From: SAR116 cluster bacterium
GTDB taxonomy: Bacteria > Pseudomonadota > Alphaproteobacteria > Puniceispirillales > Puniceispirillaceae
Direction of reading: 5' to 3'
DNA length: 42,198 nucleotides
Assembly: GCA_004212735.1 (NCBI GenBank)
Contig: SHBD01000012.1
Coordinates: forward strand, 1 to 42,198
Below, piece by piece: positions 1 to 9,092 of this stretch (positions within the stretch are counted from its first letter, which is position 1; each line of letters begins with the position of its first letter). The notes beneath the pieces are model-generated. The model saw only the letters and a program-made list of their open reading frames with translations. It was not told the origin of the DNA and did not search any database. The position numbers and the translations under genes are program-made.

Positions 1-543
1 ATATCCCTGCGCTTTGGCCCATTTAATGACCATACGCAGCCTTTGGCGTATTTTCTTGGCAGTATCACTCTTCTCAACCCAGATCGGGCTGAGCACCCTT
101 AGAATGTCTGCTGAGGTAACTTCAGATATGGCTGTATCGCCAATCATGGGAAATACGTGGCGCTCGAGTGATGAGATCCATTGATCTGAATGTTTCTCAT
201 TCCTCCAGGAGGGAGCGTTCAAGGCATGTACCTTTAGTGCTGCATCTTTGACCGATACAAATAGGCCGCGACCCCTCTGACGCTCCTGAATGGGATCACC
301 ACCCTCTCTGGCAATCTTCCTGTATCTGCGGGCAAGGTCTCTTGCTTCCTCGAGATCAACCAGGCTGGCGCTGCCAAGCCCCATGTCGCGGCGCTTGCCA
401 CGTACAACGATTCTGAGCAGCCAGTGTTTTGCGCCGCTCGCACCAACAACCAGATAGAGACAGTTTCCATCTGGATACCGTCCTTTTGCATTGGCTTTTT
501 TGACTTTTAGTGCTGTCAGCCTGTTTGAACCACTTGAAGCCAT
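1..543 (-). CDS. Tyrosine-type site-specific integrase, 5' part (C-terminus beyond window)
   Basis: An open frame of 181 codons runs from an ATG at 543 off the left edge without a stop. The N-terminus (MASSGSNRLTALKVKKA, then GRYPDGNCLYLVV and RGKRRDMGLGS) has the pattern of the DUF4102 arm-DNA-binding domain of P4/CP4-57-like integrases. The following segment (about residues 95-181, containing WRNEKHSDQWISSLERHVFP and a run ending IKWAKAQGY) looks like the SAM-like core-binding domain. The catalytic domain with its Arg-His-Arg-Tyr residues would lie outside the window, so integrity cannot be judged. The start codon sits 149 bases past the 3' end of the tRNA-Ser gene. That is the usual arrangement for integrases that recombine into tRNA 3' ends, so this is probably the edge of a genomic island extending leftwards. 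Confidence 0.88.
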   Translation of the reverse strand, partial: MASSGSNRLTALKVKKANAKGRYPDGNCLYLVVGASGAKHWLLRIVVRGKRRDMGLGSASLVDLEEARDLARRYRKIAREGGDPIQERQRGRGLFVSVKDAALKVHALNAPSWRNEKHSDQWISSLERHVFPMIGDTAISEVTSADILRVLSPIWVEKSDTAKKIRQRLRMVIKWAKAQGY

Positions 544-692
544 ATACAACCCCACATTTACCCCCACATAATAGCGTGGATTGGGCTGGATGGGAATAGC
601 CACTTCATCACTTTAAAGCTAAGAAAATCTCATATAATCAGAGACAAAAAGCCATTAAAGCTAACAATCTGAAGATAAAAAATAAGGGAGTA

Positions 693-784
693 TGGCGGAG
701 GGGAAGGGATTCGAACCCCCGAAAGGAATTTCTTCCTTTAACGATTTAGCAAACCGCCGCCTTCAGCCACTCGGCCACCCCTCC
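693..784 (-). tRNA. tRNA-Ser (anticodon GCT)
   Basis: The minus strand folds into a class II (serine-type) tRNA. A 7-bp acceptor stem pairs GGAGGGG (784-778) with CCCCTCC (703-697), followed by discriminator G and an encoded CCA (695-693). The D-arm contains GCCGAGTGGCTGAAGGC, the anticodon loop is TTGCTAA with anticodon GCT, and the long variable arm pairs AAAGGAA with TTCCTTT. The T-loop is TTCGAAT. It reads AGC/AGU serine codons. Its 3' end faces the integrase gene and is the likely attachment site of the island. Confidence 0.95.
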
Positions 785-859
785 GCCGGGGATTGCGCGC
801 AACAGAGCCTCACAGCCCATTTTGCCCGCATCGAAGAATACACGGCGTATGCAAGCTCA

Positions 860-888
860 TTCCTAGCTTTGAAAATGAATGCTGTCAA
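860..888 (-). promoter_or_regulatory. Putative promoter of the tRNA-Ser gene
   Basis: On the minus strand a perfect -35 hexamer TTGACA (888-883) is followed after 17 bases by a weak -10-like TAGGAA (865-860). Transcription would start near 853, about 70 bases before the tRNA 5' end. The -35 box and spacing are good and the -10 is poor, so this is tentative. Confidence 0.35.
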
Positions 889-996
889 ATCTGAAATCAG
901 CTGGTGCAGCGGTTTTGCCACAGCTTTTGGGATCACTTTTCGAAGTCACTTGTGTTGACGGGCGAAGGTAGCATTCTCAGCCACCCTGCATCGTCC

Positions 997-2454
997 TTAG
1001 CCATCAAGTTTGGTGCGCAAAATCTGATTCACCATACCCGGATTGGCCTGACCACCGGACTGCTTCATCACCTGCCCAACAAAAAAGCCAAACAGCTTGT
1101 CCTTACCAGCGCGATATTCCAAAACCTTGTCCTCATTCTCTGCAATCACCGCGTCGATCAACGCCTCAATTGCGCCGCTGTCAGAGACCTGCTTGAGACC
1201 CTTTTCCTCGACAATGCTGGCCGCATCTCCGCCAGTCTCGAACATAACGGCAAAGACATCCTTGGCGATCTTACCGGAAATTGTGCCATCACTGATCAGT
1301 CCAACAAGACCACCGAGCCGCTCTGGAGTTATGTTGCACTCAGTCAAAGTCTGGCCGGATTTATTAAGCGCGCCAAACAATTCCACCGTCATCCAGTTGG
1401 CGACGAGCTTGCGATCATGTCCCGCGCTTGCCGCCTCATAGAACAACGCGGTTTCGCGCTCTTCGGTGATAACTGCAGCGTCATAAGCTGACAAACCATA
1501 GTCTCCGATCAGACGGTCCTTTATCTGATCCGGCAGTTCCGGCAGGGCCGCAGCCAACTCGTTAACCTCGTCCTGCGGGATCACCAGAGGAAGCAGATCG
1601 GGATCGGGGAAATACCGGTAATCATGCGCATCCTCTTTCGAGCGCATCGTCCGGGTGGCACCTGTGGTTGTATCGAACAGCCGCGTTTCCTGATCTATCT
1701 CTCCGCCATCCTCAATAATCTCGATCTGCCGTGTCACCTCGAAATCAATCGCTTGTTGAATAAAGCGTAATGAATTCAGATTTTTCGTTTCAGTTCTTGT
1801 GCCAAGCGCCTCTCCCGGGCGTCTGACTGACACATTCACATCTGCCCGCAACGATCCCTCTTCCATATTGCCGTCACATGTTCCCAGATAGCGCAGGATG
1901 GAGCGCAGCTTGCGCACATAGGCGGCCGCCTCGATCGATGAGCGCATGTCTGGCCGCGAGACAATCTCCATCAAGGCCACGCCGGTACGGTTCAGATCGA
2001 TGTAGCTCTTGCTCGGGTGCTGGTCATGCATGGATTTTCCAGCATCCTGCTCGAGATGCAGGCGTTCAATGCCGATGTTACGGCTGCTGCCATCAGGCAG
2101 ATCAATACGGAGCGTTCCCTCACCAACAATCGGCTGTTTGAACTGGCTGATCTGGTAACCTTGCGGCAGATCGGCGTAAAAATAGTTCTTCCGATCAAAA
2201 ACGCTGACAAGATTGATCTCGGCCTTCAAGCCAAGACCTGTCCGTACCGCCTGACGCACGCATTCATGATTGATAACTGGCAACATTCCCGGCATCGCCG
2301 CATCAACGAGCGATACGTTCTGGTTGGGATCAGCGCCAAAGGTGGCAGACGCCCCCGAGAACAGCTTGGCATTGGAGGACACCTGAGCATGCACCTCCAA
2401 CCCGATGACAACTTCCCAGTCGCCAGTCGCGCCGCTGACAAGATTGCTGGTCAT
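997..2454 (-). CDS. gatB: Asp-tRNA(Asn)/Glu-tRNA(Gln) amidotransferase subunit B
   Basis: This 485-residue protein is full length for GatB. It binds mischarged Glu-tRNA(Gln) or Asp-tRNA(Asn), phosphorylates the amino acid and receives ammonia from GatA. The N-terminus carries the family signature VIGLEVHAQ (about residues 15-23). A central cradle domain follows, with [18 protein letters not shown] and the [12 protein letters not shown] segment. The last ~150 residues form the helical and YqeY-like tail that contacts tRNA (ending QILRTKL). Its ATG overlaps the gatA stop by 4 bases, which indicates translational coupling in a gatC-gatA-gatB operon. About 210 bases separate its stop from the tRNA-Ser gene; apart from the putative tRNA promoter I see no further gene there. 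Confidence 0.97.
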   Translation of the reverse strand: MTSNLVSGATGDWEVVIGLEVHAQVSSNAKLFSGASATFGADPNQNVSLVDAAMPGMLPVINHECVRQAVRTGLGLKAEINLVSVFDRKNYFYADLPQGYQISQFKQPIVGEGTLRIDLPDGSSRNIGIERLHLEQDAGKSMHDQHPSKSYIDLNRTGVALMEIVSRPDMRSSIEAAAYVRKLRSILRYLGTCDGNMEEGSLRADVNVSVRRPGEALGTRTETKNLNSLRFIQQAIDFEVTRQIEIIEDGGEIDQETRLFDTTTGATRTMRSKEDAHDYRYFPDPDLLPLVIPQDEVNELAAALPELPDQIKDRLIGDYGLSAYDAAVITEERETALFYEAASAGHDRKLVANWMTVELFGALNKSGQTLTECNITPERLGGLVGLISDGTISGKIAKDVFAVMFETGGDAASIVEEKGLKQVSDSGAIEALIDAVIAENEDKVLEYRAGKDKLFGFFVGQVMKQSGGQANPGMVNQILRTKLDG

Positions 2455-3932
2455 GATACACCTCCTGCACGCCGTGGTGGATTTGCGATAAAACCAGCGG
2501 CATCCTCAAGCACCTGACCGGCAGCATATAGAGTTGCCTCGTCAAAAGGCCGGGCCAAAAGCTGTAGCCCGAGGGGAAGGCCATCGCCATTCATTCCAGC
2601 CGGCACTGCCATCCCGGGCAATCCAGCGAGATTGGCAGGAACCGTAAAGACGTCATTCAGGAAATTGGTCACCGGATCATCCACCTTGCGGCCAACAGGA
2701 AAGGCGGCGCTTGGAGTTGCCGGCGTCAAAATGGCATCAACATTCTCAAACGCCGTGTCGAAATCATTGCGGATCAACCTGCGAACACGCTGCGCTTTCA
2801 GATAATATGCGTCATAGTAACCAGCGGACAGGACATAGGTGCCTATCATAATGCGGCGTTGCACCTCCTCGCCAAAACCCTCGGCGCGGGTGAGCGCATA
2901 CATCTCGTCCAGCGACTCCGCCTCAACTCGTTTGCCGTAGCGCACTCCATCGTAACGCGCCAGATTTGACGATGCCTCGGCGGGTGCAATGATATAATAA
3001 GCGGGCAGCGCGTACTTGGTATGAGGCAGAGAAATATCGACCAATTCTGCCCCGGCAGCACGAAGCCAATCCTGTCCCTGCTGCCAGATGGTGACAACTT
3101 CGGGGTCCATGCCATCCAGCACATATTCAGCCGGAATGCCGATCTTCATGCCTCCAACGCCTCGTGTCAACGCGGCAGACAGATCCTGCAACGGCACATC
3201 AGCCGAGGTTGAGTCTTTTGGATCAAATCCAGCCATCGCCTGCATCATCAGCGCGTTGTCTGCAACATTCCGGCTGAATGGGCCTGCTTGATCAAGCGAG
3301 CTGGCGAAGGCCACGATCCCCCAGCGCGAACAGCGGCCATAGGTCGGCTTTAGACCAACAACACCGCAAAATGCAGCTGGCTGTCGTATTGAACCACCAG
3401 TGTCAGTCCCTGTTGCCAGCAGCGCCGACCGCGCCGCAACAGCAGAAGCCGAACCACCCGATGAGCCACCCGGCACAAGATCAGCACCGTCAGCAGTCTG
3501 CCATGGGTTGATTGCAGGCCCATAGGCACTTGTCTCATTCGCTGATCCCATGGCGAATTCATCGCAATTCAACTTGCCAAGCATGACTCCACCCTCACGC
3601 CAAAGATTGGCCGTGACGGTGCTTTCATAGGTCGGGGTAAAGCCTGCCAGAATGTTGGAACAAGCAGTGCTGGTGTAGCCCGCCGTGCAGAACAAATCTT
3701 TCACGCCAATCGGAACGCCCTCAAGTAGACCAGCCTCACCCGTGGCGATTCTGGCATCCGAAGCGGCGGCCATCTCAAGCGCGTGTTCGGCGGTCAGCGC
3801 CACATAATTGTTCAGTCCAGCTGTATCCTCTGCCGCCGCGATATAGGCCGAGGTAAGCTCAACCGCAGAAATTTCTCGCGCGTCCAGCGCAGCGCGCGCC
3901 TCGACAGCGCCAAGTTCAAGCATATCTGCCAT
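2451..3932 (-). CDS. gatA: Glutamyl-tRNA(Gln) amidotransferase subunit A (amidase)
   Basis: The 493-residue glutaminase subunit of GatCAB releases ammonia from glutamine and channels it to GatB. The amidase signature is intact. The expected Ser-cisSer-Lys triad maps to Lys78 (GVPIGVKDL), Ser157 (GGSSGGS) and Ser181 ([11 protein letters not shown]), with the 24-residue Ser-Ser spacing known from characterised GatA proteins. The ATG overlaps the gatC stop by one base (TAATG) and its own stop overlaps the gatB start. Length and domain content are normal. Presence of the complex implies that this organism makes at least one of Gln-tRNA(Gln) or Asn-tRNA(Asn) by the indirect route. Confidence 0.97.
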   Translation of the reverse strand: MADMLELGAVEARAALDAREISAVELTSAYIAAAEDTAGLNNYVALTAEHALEMAAASDARIATGEAGLLEGVPIGVKDLFCTAGYTSTACSNILAGFTPTYESTVTANLWREGGVMLGKLNCDEFAMGSANETSAYGPAINPWQTADGADLVPGGSSGGSASAVAARSALLATGTDTGGSIRQPAAFCGVVGLKPTYGRCSRWGIVAFASSLDQAGPFSRNVADNALMMQAMAGFDPKDSTSADVPLQDLSAALTRGVGGMKIGIPAEYVLDGMDPEVVTIWQQGQDWLRAAGAELVDISLPHTKYALPAYYIIAPAEASSNLARYDGVRYGKRVEAESLDEMYALTRAEGFGEEVQRRIMIGTYVLSAGYYDAYYLKAQRVRRLIRNDFDTAFENVDAILTPATPSAAFPVGRKVDDPVTNFLNDVFTVPANLAGLPGMAVPAGMNGDGLPLGLQLLARPFDEATLYAAGQVLEDAAGFIANPPRRAGGVS

Positions 3933-4219
3933 TAATCAACCACCTTCGGCACAACAAAAAACCCGCCTGTTGACTCCGGAACATTGGCCAGCACCTCATC
4001 AATACGATCACCGTCGGTCACGACATCTTTACGCATGGGCAAAGCATGACCCGTAACACTTGCCAGCGGCTCGACATTTTCGGTGTCAACCTCGTTGAGT
4101 TCATCAACCCACGAGAGGATTCCGTTTAACTCGGTGGCTATTGCCTGCTGACGCTCATCCGGCACATGAATACGCGCCAGACGTGCGATTTTGGCAACTG
4201 TGGTCTTGTCAACAGACAT
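3932..4219 (-). CDS. gatC: Asp-tRNA(Asn)/Glu-tRNA(Gln) amidotransferase subunit C
   Basis: This small 95-residue protein wraps around and stabilises the GatA-GatB interface. It begins [17 protein letters not shown] and continues with an amphipathic helix ([19 protein letters not shown]), followed by the family hallmark VEPLASV and a C-terminal motif with RKDVV. Its length is typical for GatC. It is the first gene of the gatCAB operon and is transcribed divergently from ruvX, with only 55 bases between the start codons. The promoters of both genes must lie in or near that gap. Confidence 0.95.
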   Translation of the reverse strand: MSVDKTTVAKIARLARIHVPDERQQAIATELNGILSWVDELNEVDTENVEPLASVTGHALPMRKDVVTDGDRIDEVLANVPESTGGFFVVPKVVD

Positions 4220-4233
4220 ATCACTGTGCTTTT

Positions 4234-4261
4234 TGCTGTTATCGAAAATTTAACGACAGCA
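4234..4261. repeat. Inverted repeat in the gatC-ruvX divergent intergenic region
   Basis: Arms TGCTGT (4234-4239) and ACAGCA (4256-4261) are perfect inverted copies separated by 16 AT-rich bases, with partial symmetry continuing inwards. Its position between two divergent starts would suit an operator or overlapping promoters. No regulator is recognised and chance cannot be excluded. Confidence 0.3.
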
Positions 4262-4274
4262 ATTATCATTCAGC

Positions 4275-4766
4275 ATGCCGATCTGCAAGCTTAACCATAT
4301 AAAAGACGCGATTTCCGGTGGCCAACGCCTCCTCGGACTCGATATTGGCAAAAAAACCATCGGCCTGGCGTTGTCCGACAAGAGCTTGGCCATTGCCTCG
4401 CCGATTAAAATCCTTTGGCGCAGCAAATTTACCCCTGACATTCACTCTATCTTTGAGCTCGTCGACCAAGAGGAGGTTGGCGCAATGGTTCTTGGCTGGC
4501 CCGCAAACATGGATGGAAGTGTCGGCCCGCGCTGTGACTCGGTCCGTGACTTCGCCCATGCGATGATGCGAATACGCGACATTCCAGTGGTCTTTCAGGA
4601 TGAGCGGCTCTCGACACAGGCGGTGGAGAGCGCCATGGTCGAGGCTGACATGACCCGGGCAAAACGCGCCCAGCGGCGTGACGCGCTGGCAGCGGTTTGG
4701 ATCTTGCAATCAGCACTGGACCGACTGCATGATGACCAGATCACCCCCTCCCTGCCCAACCGATGA
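4275..4766 (+). CDS. ruvX: Putative pre-16S rRNA nuclease / Holliday junction resolvase-like YqgF
   Basis: This 163-residue RNase H-fold protein belongs to the YqgF/RuvX family, which matures the 5' end of 16S rRNA and was originally described as a Holliday-junction resolvase homologue. The first catalytic strand reads LLGLDIGKKTIGLALSD, with Asp at the expected metal position. The middle motif is MVLGWPANMDGSVGPRC and the third is VVFQDERLSTQAVE with its acidic pair. A final RDALAAVWILQSALD helix completes the fold. Length is typical once the roughly 17-residue N-terminal extension is counted. No strong Shine-Dalgarno precedes the ATG. It lies divergent to gatC and upstream of pyrB on the same strand. 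Confidence 0.93.
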   Translation: MPICKLNHIKDAISGGQRLLGLDIGKKTIGLALSDKSLAIASPIKILWRSKFTPDIHSIFELVDQEEVGAMVLGWPANMDGSVGPRCDSVRDFAHAMMRIRDIPVVFQDERLSTQAVESAMVEADMTRAKRAQRRDALAAVWILQSALDRLHDDQITPSLPNR

Positions 4767-4910
4767 ATTTGGAGCAGTTATCTGTGTCGCTAGGCTGAAT
4801 AGGACTGGACCAGCCATGGGGGTTTGACCTATAAGCTGATTTTCATGAACATAAAGACCAATAACAAACCCGCAGACGCTGTCTCGACACTGCAAGAGGG
4901 CAAGGCTGCG

Positions 4911-5876
4911 ATGTTGCCGACACAGCATCTTCTCGGCATTGAGGGAATGAACCCTCTGGAAATCCGCTCTTTGCTCGACCGCGGCGATCAATTCGCCGAT
5001 GCGATGCAGCAATCCGGCGATGATCTCAGCCCGCTCAGTGATGTGTTGCAGGGCAAGACCATCATCAATCTGTTCTACGAAAACTCAACCCGAACACGCG
5101 TTTCCTTCGAACTTGCAGCAAAACGGCTGGGTGGGGCGGTGCTGAACATCGCCGTTGCCGGATCATCGGTGAAAAAGGGCGAGACACTTCTGGACACGGC
5201 GACGACACTGAATGCGATGCATCCGCACATTCTTGTTGTACGCCACAATTGCTCAGGCGCTGCGCGACTGCTCAGTCATCATGTTGATGCCGCGGTTATC
5301 AATGCAGGCGACGGCAGACATGAACACCCCACCCAAGCACTACTCGATGCGCTGACAATCCGGCGCCGGGTCGGCCACATCGAGGGGCTGAAAATTGCCA
5401 TCTGCGGCGATATCGCAAACAGCCGCGTTGCACGCTCCAACATTCATCTGCTTGGCACGTTGGGGGCTGAGGTGCGTCTCGTCAGTCCAGCGACCCTGCT
5501 TCCCACCGGGATCGAGCAGATGGGTGTCAGCATTGCCACCGAGCTTGAGGAGGGTATTCGCGGTGCAGACATCGTGATGATGCTGCGCTTGCAGACAGAG
5601 CGCATGGCTGGCACTGAAACCCCGTCACAACGCGAATATTATAACCTGTTTGGTCTTGACCGCTCAAAATTGATGCGGGCAGCACCCGATGCCCTGATTA
5701 TGCACCCAGGTCCGATGAATCGCGGTGTCGAAATTGACTCGGCGATGGCCGATGATGCGCAGAAAAGCCTGATCCGCACACAGGTGGAAATGGGTGTTGC
5801 AACCCGCATGGCTTGCCTCGAGGCGATGGCCGTAAAGCTGGCTACCGAGGCTGAGACGTCAAAGGAAAGGCAATGA
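4911..5876 (+). CDS. pyrB: Aspartate carbamoyltransferase catalytic subunit
   Basis: PyrB condenses carbamoyl phosphate with aspartate, the first committed step of pyrimidine synthesis. The carbamoyl-phosphate site [13 protein letters not shown] is intact. Also present are [12 protein letters not shown], the [12 protein letters not shown] motif and the C-terminal [12 protein letters not shown] aspartate-site loop. I place the start at ATG 4911 (321 residues) because AGAGGGCAAGG lies just upstream and the protein then begins [12 protein letters not shown], like other PyrBs. The frame is open further upstream to ATG 4845 and TTG 4824, so a longer product is possible. Its stop overlaps the start of the dihydroorotase-like gene by 4 bases, implying coupled expression of a PyrB-PyrC-like complex. 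Confidence 0.95.
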   Translation: MLPTQHLLGIEGMNPLEIRSLLDRGDQFADAMQQSGDDLSPLSDVLQGKTIINLFYENSTRTRVSFELAAKRLGGAVLNIAVAGSSVKKGETLLDTATTLNAMHPHILVVRHNCSGAARLLSHHVDAAVINAGDGRHEHPTQALLDALTIRRRVGHIEGLKIAICGDIANSRVARSNIHLLGTLGAEVRLVSPATLLPTGIEQMGVSIATELEEGIRGADIVMMLRLQTERMAGTETPSQREYYNLFGLDRSKLMRAAPDALIMHPGPMNRGVEIDSAMADDAQKSLIRTQVEMGVATRMACLEAMAVKLATEAETSKERQ

Positions 5877-7165
5877 ACGATATCCTTTTCACCAATGCTC
5901 GCCTGATTGACCCCTCGCAAAATTTGGATGCCAGTGGCCATCTTGCGATCACAGACGGGGTGATAAGCGCCCTTGGGTCGGGACAGGTTAACGGTAAAAC
6001 AGCGAAAGCGGACAGGGTTATTGATTGCAAGGGAGCCTGCCTAGCACCCGGCCTTGTTGATATGCGAGTGCAGACTGCTGACCCGGGATCGGAGCATCTC
6101 GAGGATCTCGCCACCTTGTTGAACGCGGCCGCAGCGGGGGGTGTTACCGGTCTCGGCTGCCTGCCAAACACGCAACCAGTCATCGACAATGCAGCAATGA
6201 TCGACTCGCTTGGTCTGCGAGCCTCGCGTGCGGCAGGGCCCCGCTTGCATATCTATGGCGCCGCAACCAAAGGCGTTGCCGGCACAGAGATGGCAGAACT
6301 TGGGCTGATGGCAGAAGCAGGTGCTGTAGCATTTACCAATGCGACGACTAGCATCGGTGATGCGCTGGTGATGCGCCGACTGCTTGCCTACGCCAATATG
6401 CTCGACAAGCCAGTGATCCAGCATTGTGAAGATGCCAGCCTGGCGGCTGATGGCGAGATGAATGAGAGCGAGACATCGACTCGCCTTGGGCTTATTGGTA
6501 TTCCGGCAATTGCTGAGGCTGTGATCATCGAACGGGACATCCAGCTGATGCGCCTCACGGGTGCACGGTATCATGTAGCCCATCTGTCCACTCGAGCAGG
6601 AATCGACGCTGTGCGCAGAGCAAAAGCCGAGGGATTACCTATTACGGCCGATACTGCACCGCCGTATTTTCTGCTCAATGAAATTGCCGTCAGCACCTAT
6701 GACACCGCCTTCAAGCTGTCACCACCCCTGCGATCAGAGGATGACAGACAGGCAGTGATTGAAGCCATTGCAGATGGCACTATTGACGCAATTGCTTCTG
6801 ACCATGTGCCAGTTGATGGCGATGCCAAAGCGCAACCATTTGGCCCTGCCCAACCGGGCGCATCCGGTTTGGACACGCTTCTGGCTCTGACCCTGACCCT
6901 TGTCCAGCAGCACCAGATTTCACTGCTGCGCGCATTTGAGGCATTGAGCCTCGCCCCTGCGGCAATCCTCGATGTTACCGGCGGCACCTTGATGCCCGGC
7001 GCGGCAGCCGATATCATTGTGGTCAGCCCCGACACCGGTTGGCTGGTGCGCGGTGCTAACTTTGTCTCGCTATCCAGGATAACACCATTTGAAGGTCAGC
7101 CCGTGCAAGGCCTTGTTGATGCAACCTATGTTGATGGTGTCTGCGTCTTTAACCGCCACGCATAA
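5873..7165 (+). CDS. pyrC: Dihydroorotase-like protein, probably non-catalytic (PyrX type)
   Basis: This 430-residue amidohydrolase-fold protein has the length and overall plan of class I dihydroorotase. The metal-binding His-x-His expected after GLVDM is replaced by Arg65-Val-Gln67 ([13 protein letters not shown]). The later AFSDDG-type segment reads [10 protein letters not shown]. The HCED and AHLSTRAG histidines and a SDHVP motif remain. In Pseudomonas and relatives such inactive homologues (PyrX/PyrC') act as scaffolds for PyrB, with an active pyrC elsewhere. The 4-base overlap with pyrB supports that role here. Most annotation pipelines would call it dihydroorotase (pyrC). The loss of ligands is read directly from the sequence; the structural role is inferred. 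Confidence 0.9.
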   Translation: MNDILFTNARLIDPSQNLDASGHLAITDGVISALGSGQVNGKTAKADRVIDCKGACLAPGLVDMRVQTADPGSEHLEDLATLLNAAAAGGVTGLGCLPNTQPVIDNAAMIDSLGLRASRAAGPRLHIYGAATKGVAGTEMAELGLMAEAGAVAFTNATTSIGDALVMRRLLAYANMLDKPVIQHCEDASLAADGEMNESETSTRLGLIGIPAIAEAVIIERDIQLMRLTGARYHVAHLSTRAGIDAVRRAKAEGLPITADTAPPYFLLNEIAVSTYDTAFKLSPPLRSEDDRQAVIEAIADGTIDAIASDHVPVDGDAKAQPFGPAQPGASGLDTLLALTLTLVQQHQISLLRAFEALSLAPAAILDVTGGTLMPGAAADIIVVSPDTGWLVRGANFVSLSRITPFEGQPVQGLVDATYVDGVCVFNRHA

Positions 7166-7260
7166 ATAATGCTGTTGTGCGTCAATGCTTTGGCGGCGTG
7201 TCAAGCCAACAAAGTAGTATATGGGTTGGTGCGCGTTTTCAATGATAAGGCGATGAGCTT

Positions 7261-7860
7261 ATGGAAATGATCACAGAGTCCTATCTAACGGTGGCCATTA
7301 TTGCCTATCTGGTTGGATCGATCCCCTTTGGCTTAATCATTACAAAGATGGCCGGCAAAGGTGACATTAGGGCCATTGGCAGCGGCAATATCGGCGCGAC
7401 AAATGTTTTACGGACAGGTAGTAAAAAGCTGGCTGCCTTGACTCTATGTCTCGACGCTGGCAAAGGTGCAGCCATCACCCTTGTGATCGCGCTTTCTGGC
7501 ACTCATATGGCGGTGGCGGTGGCTGGAATTGCTGTCACCTTCGGCCATTGCTTCCCGGTGTGGTTGCGGTTTCAGGGGGGCAAGGGCGTTGCCACAAGCC
7601 TTGCGGTGTTTGCTGCCTTTGACTGGCGTCTTGGTTTACTGTTCTGCGTTGTCTGGCTGGGTACTGCCTTTGCTCTGCGATTCTCGTCACTTGCCGCGCT
7701 TGGCGCGACAATGACTTGTGGCATTGCCAGCCTTGTGTTGCAGCTGCCAGCACCAATAGCCATCGCAACATTGGTGCTGACCGGATTGATCTGGACTCGC
7801 CACCATCAGAATATTGGTCGTCTGTTAAGTGGTGCCGAGCCAAAGATTGGCAAGAAATAA
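7261..7860 (+). CDS. plsY: Glycerol-3-phosphate acyltransferase (acyl-phosphate dependent)
   Basis: PlsY is an inner-membrane enzyme that transfers acyl groups from acyl-phosphate to glycerol-3-phosphate, starting phospholipid synthesis. The 199-residue sequence has about five membrane segments and the three conserved cytoplasmic motifs: SGNIGATNVLR (about residues 41-51), DAGKGA (about 62-67) and GHCFPVWLRFQGGKGVATS (about 97-115). Length is typical. It lies 95 bases downstream of the pyrBC pair and 58 bases before dprA, an order common in alphaproteobacteria. No unusual features. Confidence 0.96.
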   Translation: MEMITESYLTVAIIAYLVGSIPFGLIITKMAGKGDIRAIGSGNIGATNVLRTGSKKLAALTLCLDAGKGAAITLVIALSGTHMAVAVAGIAVTFGHCFPVWLRFQGGKGVATSLAVFAAFDWRLGLLFCVVWLGTAFALRFSSLAALGATMTCGIASLVLQLPAPIAIATLVLTGLIWTRHHQNIGRLLSGAEPKIGKK

Positions 7861-7918
7861 GTGCAAATAACTCTTTTGAATTAACCTTTTGTTCATTTCC
7901 TTACCTTATACAGATCAA

Positions 7919-9016
7919 ATGGAAATGAGTGAAAAACTAGCCTGCATTAGGCTGATCCGGACCCGCAACATCGGTCCCATGACCTATAGTTTGTTAATGA
8001 AGCGCTATGGGTCAGCGCATGAGGCCCTGCGGGCTATCCCGGAACTTGCGCGTCGCGGCGGTCGAAAACTTGAACCGGCGAGCCTCAAACTGGCTGAAGC
8101 GGAAATGGCGGCAAATGAGGCGGCAAATGCCACCCTTCTATTTCGTGGAGGAGAGGGGTATCCAGAGCGTCTCAATCAATTCGATGATGCGCCTGCGCTG
8201 ATTTCAGTCAAAGGCAATCAACATCTTTTGGCCCGTCCCACCATCGCCATGGTTGGCGCGCGAAATGCCTCACTAAATGCCCTACGACACGCAGAAAAAC
8301 TGGCCGGTGATCTCGGCAAAGAGGGCTATGTCATCACGTCCGGCCTCGCGCGCGGGATTGACGCTGCAACGCACCGGGGCGCACTCGCCACTGGCACCAT
8401 TGCTGTGATTGCTGGCGGCATCGACAGTTGTTACCCGCCAGAGAACAGTGAATTGCAGCAAATGATTGTGGAAACTGGACTGCTTGTTGCGGAGATGCCG
8501 CCCGGCACGCAACCAACAGCGCGGCACTTCCCCGTTCGCAACCGAATCATCGCCAGTCTGGCGCTGGGGGTGGTGGTGGTTGAGGCAGCGGCGCGCTCCG
8601 GGTCGCTGATCACGGCGCGCGAGGCAACAGAGCGTGGCGGCGAGGTCATGGCCGTTCCCGGGTCTCCACTCGATCCACGATCAAGCGGGTGTAATATTTT
8701 GATCCGGGACGGCGCAACATTGGTGCAGAACAGTGAAGACATCATCGAATGCCTGGCCCGTCCCATTAAGGCGGGTGTGCCCGCATCGGCCGAGTGGGAC
8801 GGGCCTGCTTCCCTTCCCGGATCAGAGGCAGAGATCGCCGATTGCCGCAAAGTCATCCTTGAAGGACTTGGCACAGAGCCAACCGATATTGATGATTTGG
8901 TCCGGTGGTGTGATGCGCCGACTGCCTGTGTCCAAGCTGCCCTGCTCGAGCTTGAACTCGCTGAAATAATCACAAGACATCACGGAAACCGGGTGTCAAA
9001 ACTTGTTACATTGTAA
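7919..9016 (+). CDS. dprA: DNA-processing protein DprA (Smf)
   Basis: DprA loads RecA onto incoming single-stranded DNA during natural transformation. An N-terminal helical region (about residues 5-60, LIRTRNIGPMTYSLLMKRYG) precedes the Rossmann-like DNA-binding core, which includes AMVGARNAS, VITSGLARGIDAATHRGAL, the IAGGIDSCYPPEN loop and RNRIIASLA. A C-terminal winged-helix region (about 305-365, PTDIDDLVRWCDAP onwards) matches the DprA C-terminal domain. I chose ATG 7919 (365 residues). An upstream TTG at 7889 would add ten poorly conserved residues, and ATG 7925 is also possible. Presence of dprA alone does not show competence, since it is near-universal. Confidence 0.95.
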   Translation: MEMSEKLACIRLIRTRNIGPMTYSLLMKRYGSAHEALRAIPELARRGGRKLEPASLKLAEAEMAANEAANATLLFRGGEGYPERLNQFDDAPALISVKGNQHLLARPTIAMVGARNASLNALRHAEKLAGDLGKEGYVITSGLARGIDAATHRGALATGTIAVIAGGIDSCYPPENSELQQMIVETGLLVAEMPPGTQPTARHFPVRNRIIASLALGVVVVEAAARSGSLITAREATERGGEVMAVPGSPLDPRSSGCNILIRDGATLVQNSEDIIECLARPIKAGVPASAEWDGPASLPGSEAEIADCRKVILEGLGTEPTDIDDLVRWCDAPTACVQAALLELELAEIITRHHGNRVSKLVTL

Positions 9017-9034
9017 TTTTTTTTCACTAGAGTT

Positions 9035-9063
9035 TTGACAAATTCTGCTTAACGTACTATCGC
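9035..9063 (+). promoter_or_regulatory. Putative sigma-70 promoter of topA
   Basis: A consensus -35 TTGACA (9035-9040) is separated by exactly 17 bases from a -10-like TATCGC (9058-9063). It lies just after dprA and about 30 bases before the topA ATG, which is itself preceded by AGGAAG. The start of transcription would be near 9070, giving a short leader. Confidence 0.5.
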
Positions 9064-9092
9064 ATGCCCTTCATCAATCCCTGAGGAAGCGC

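Noticed and set aside
692-958. Plus-strand open frame covering the tRNA-Ser region
   Set aside because: It reads through an intact tRNA gene on the other strand and has no family features.
904-1491. Long plus-strand open frame opposite gatB
   Set aside because: It lies antisense to a complete, well-conserved gatB and has no recognisable motif; a shadow frame.
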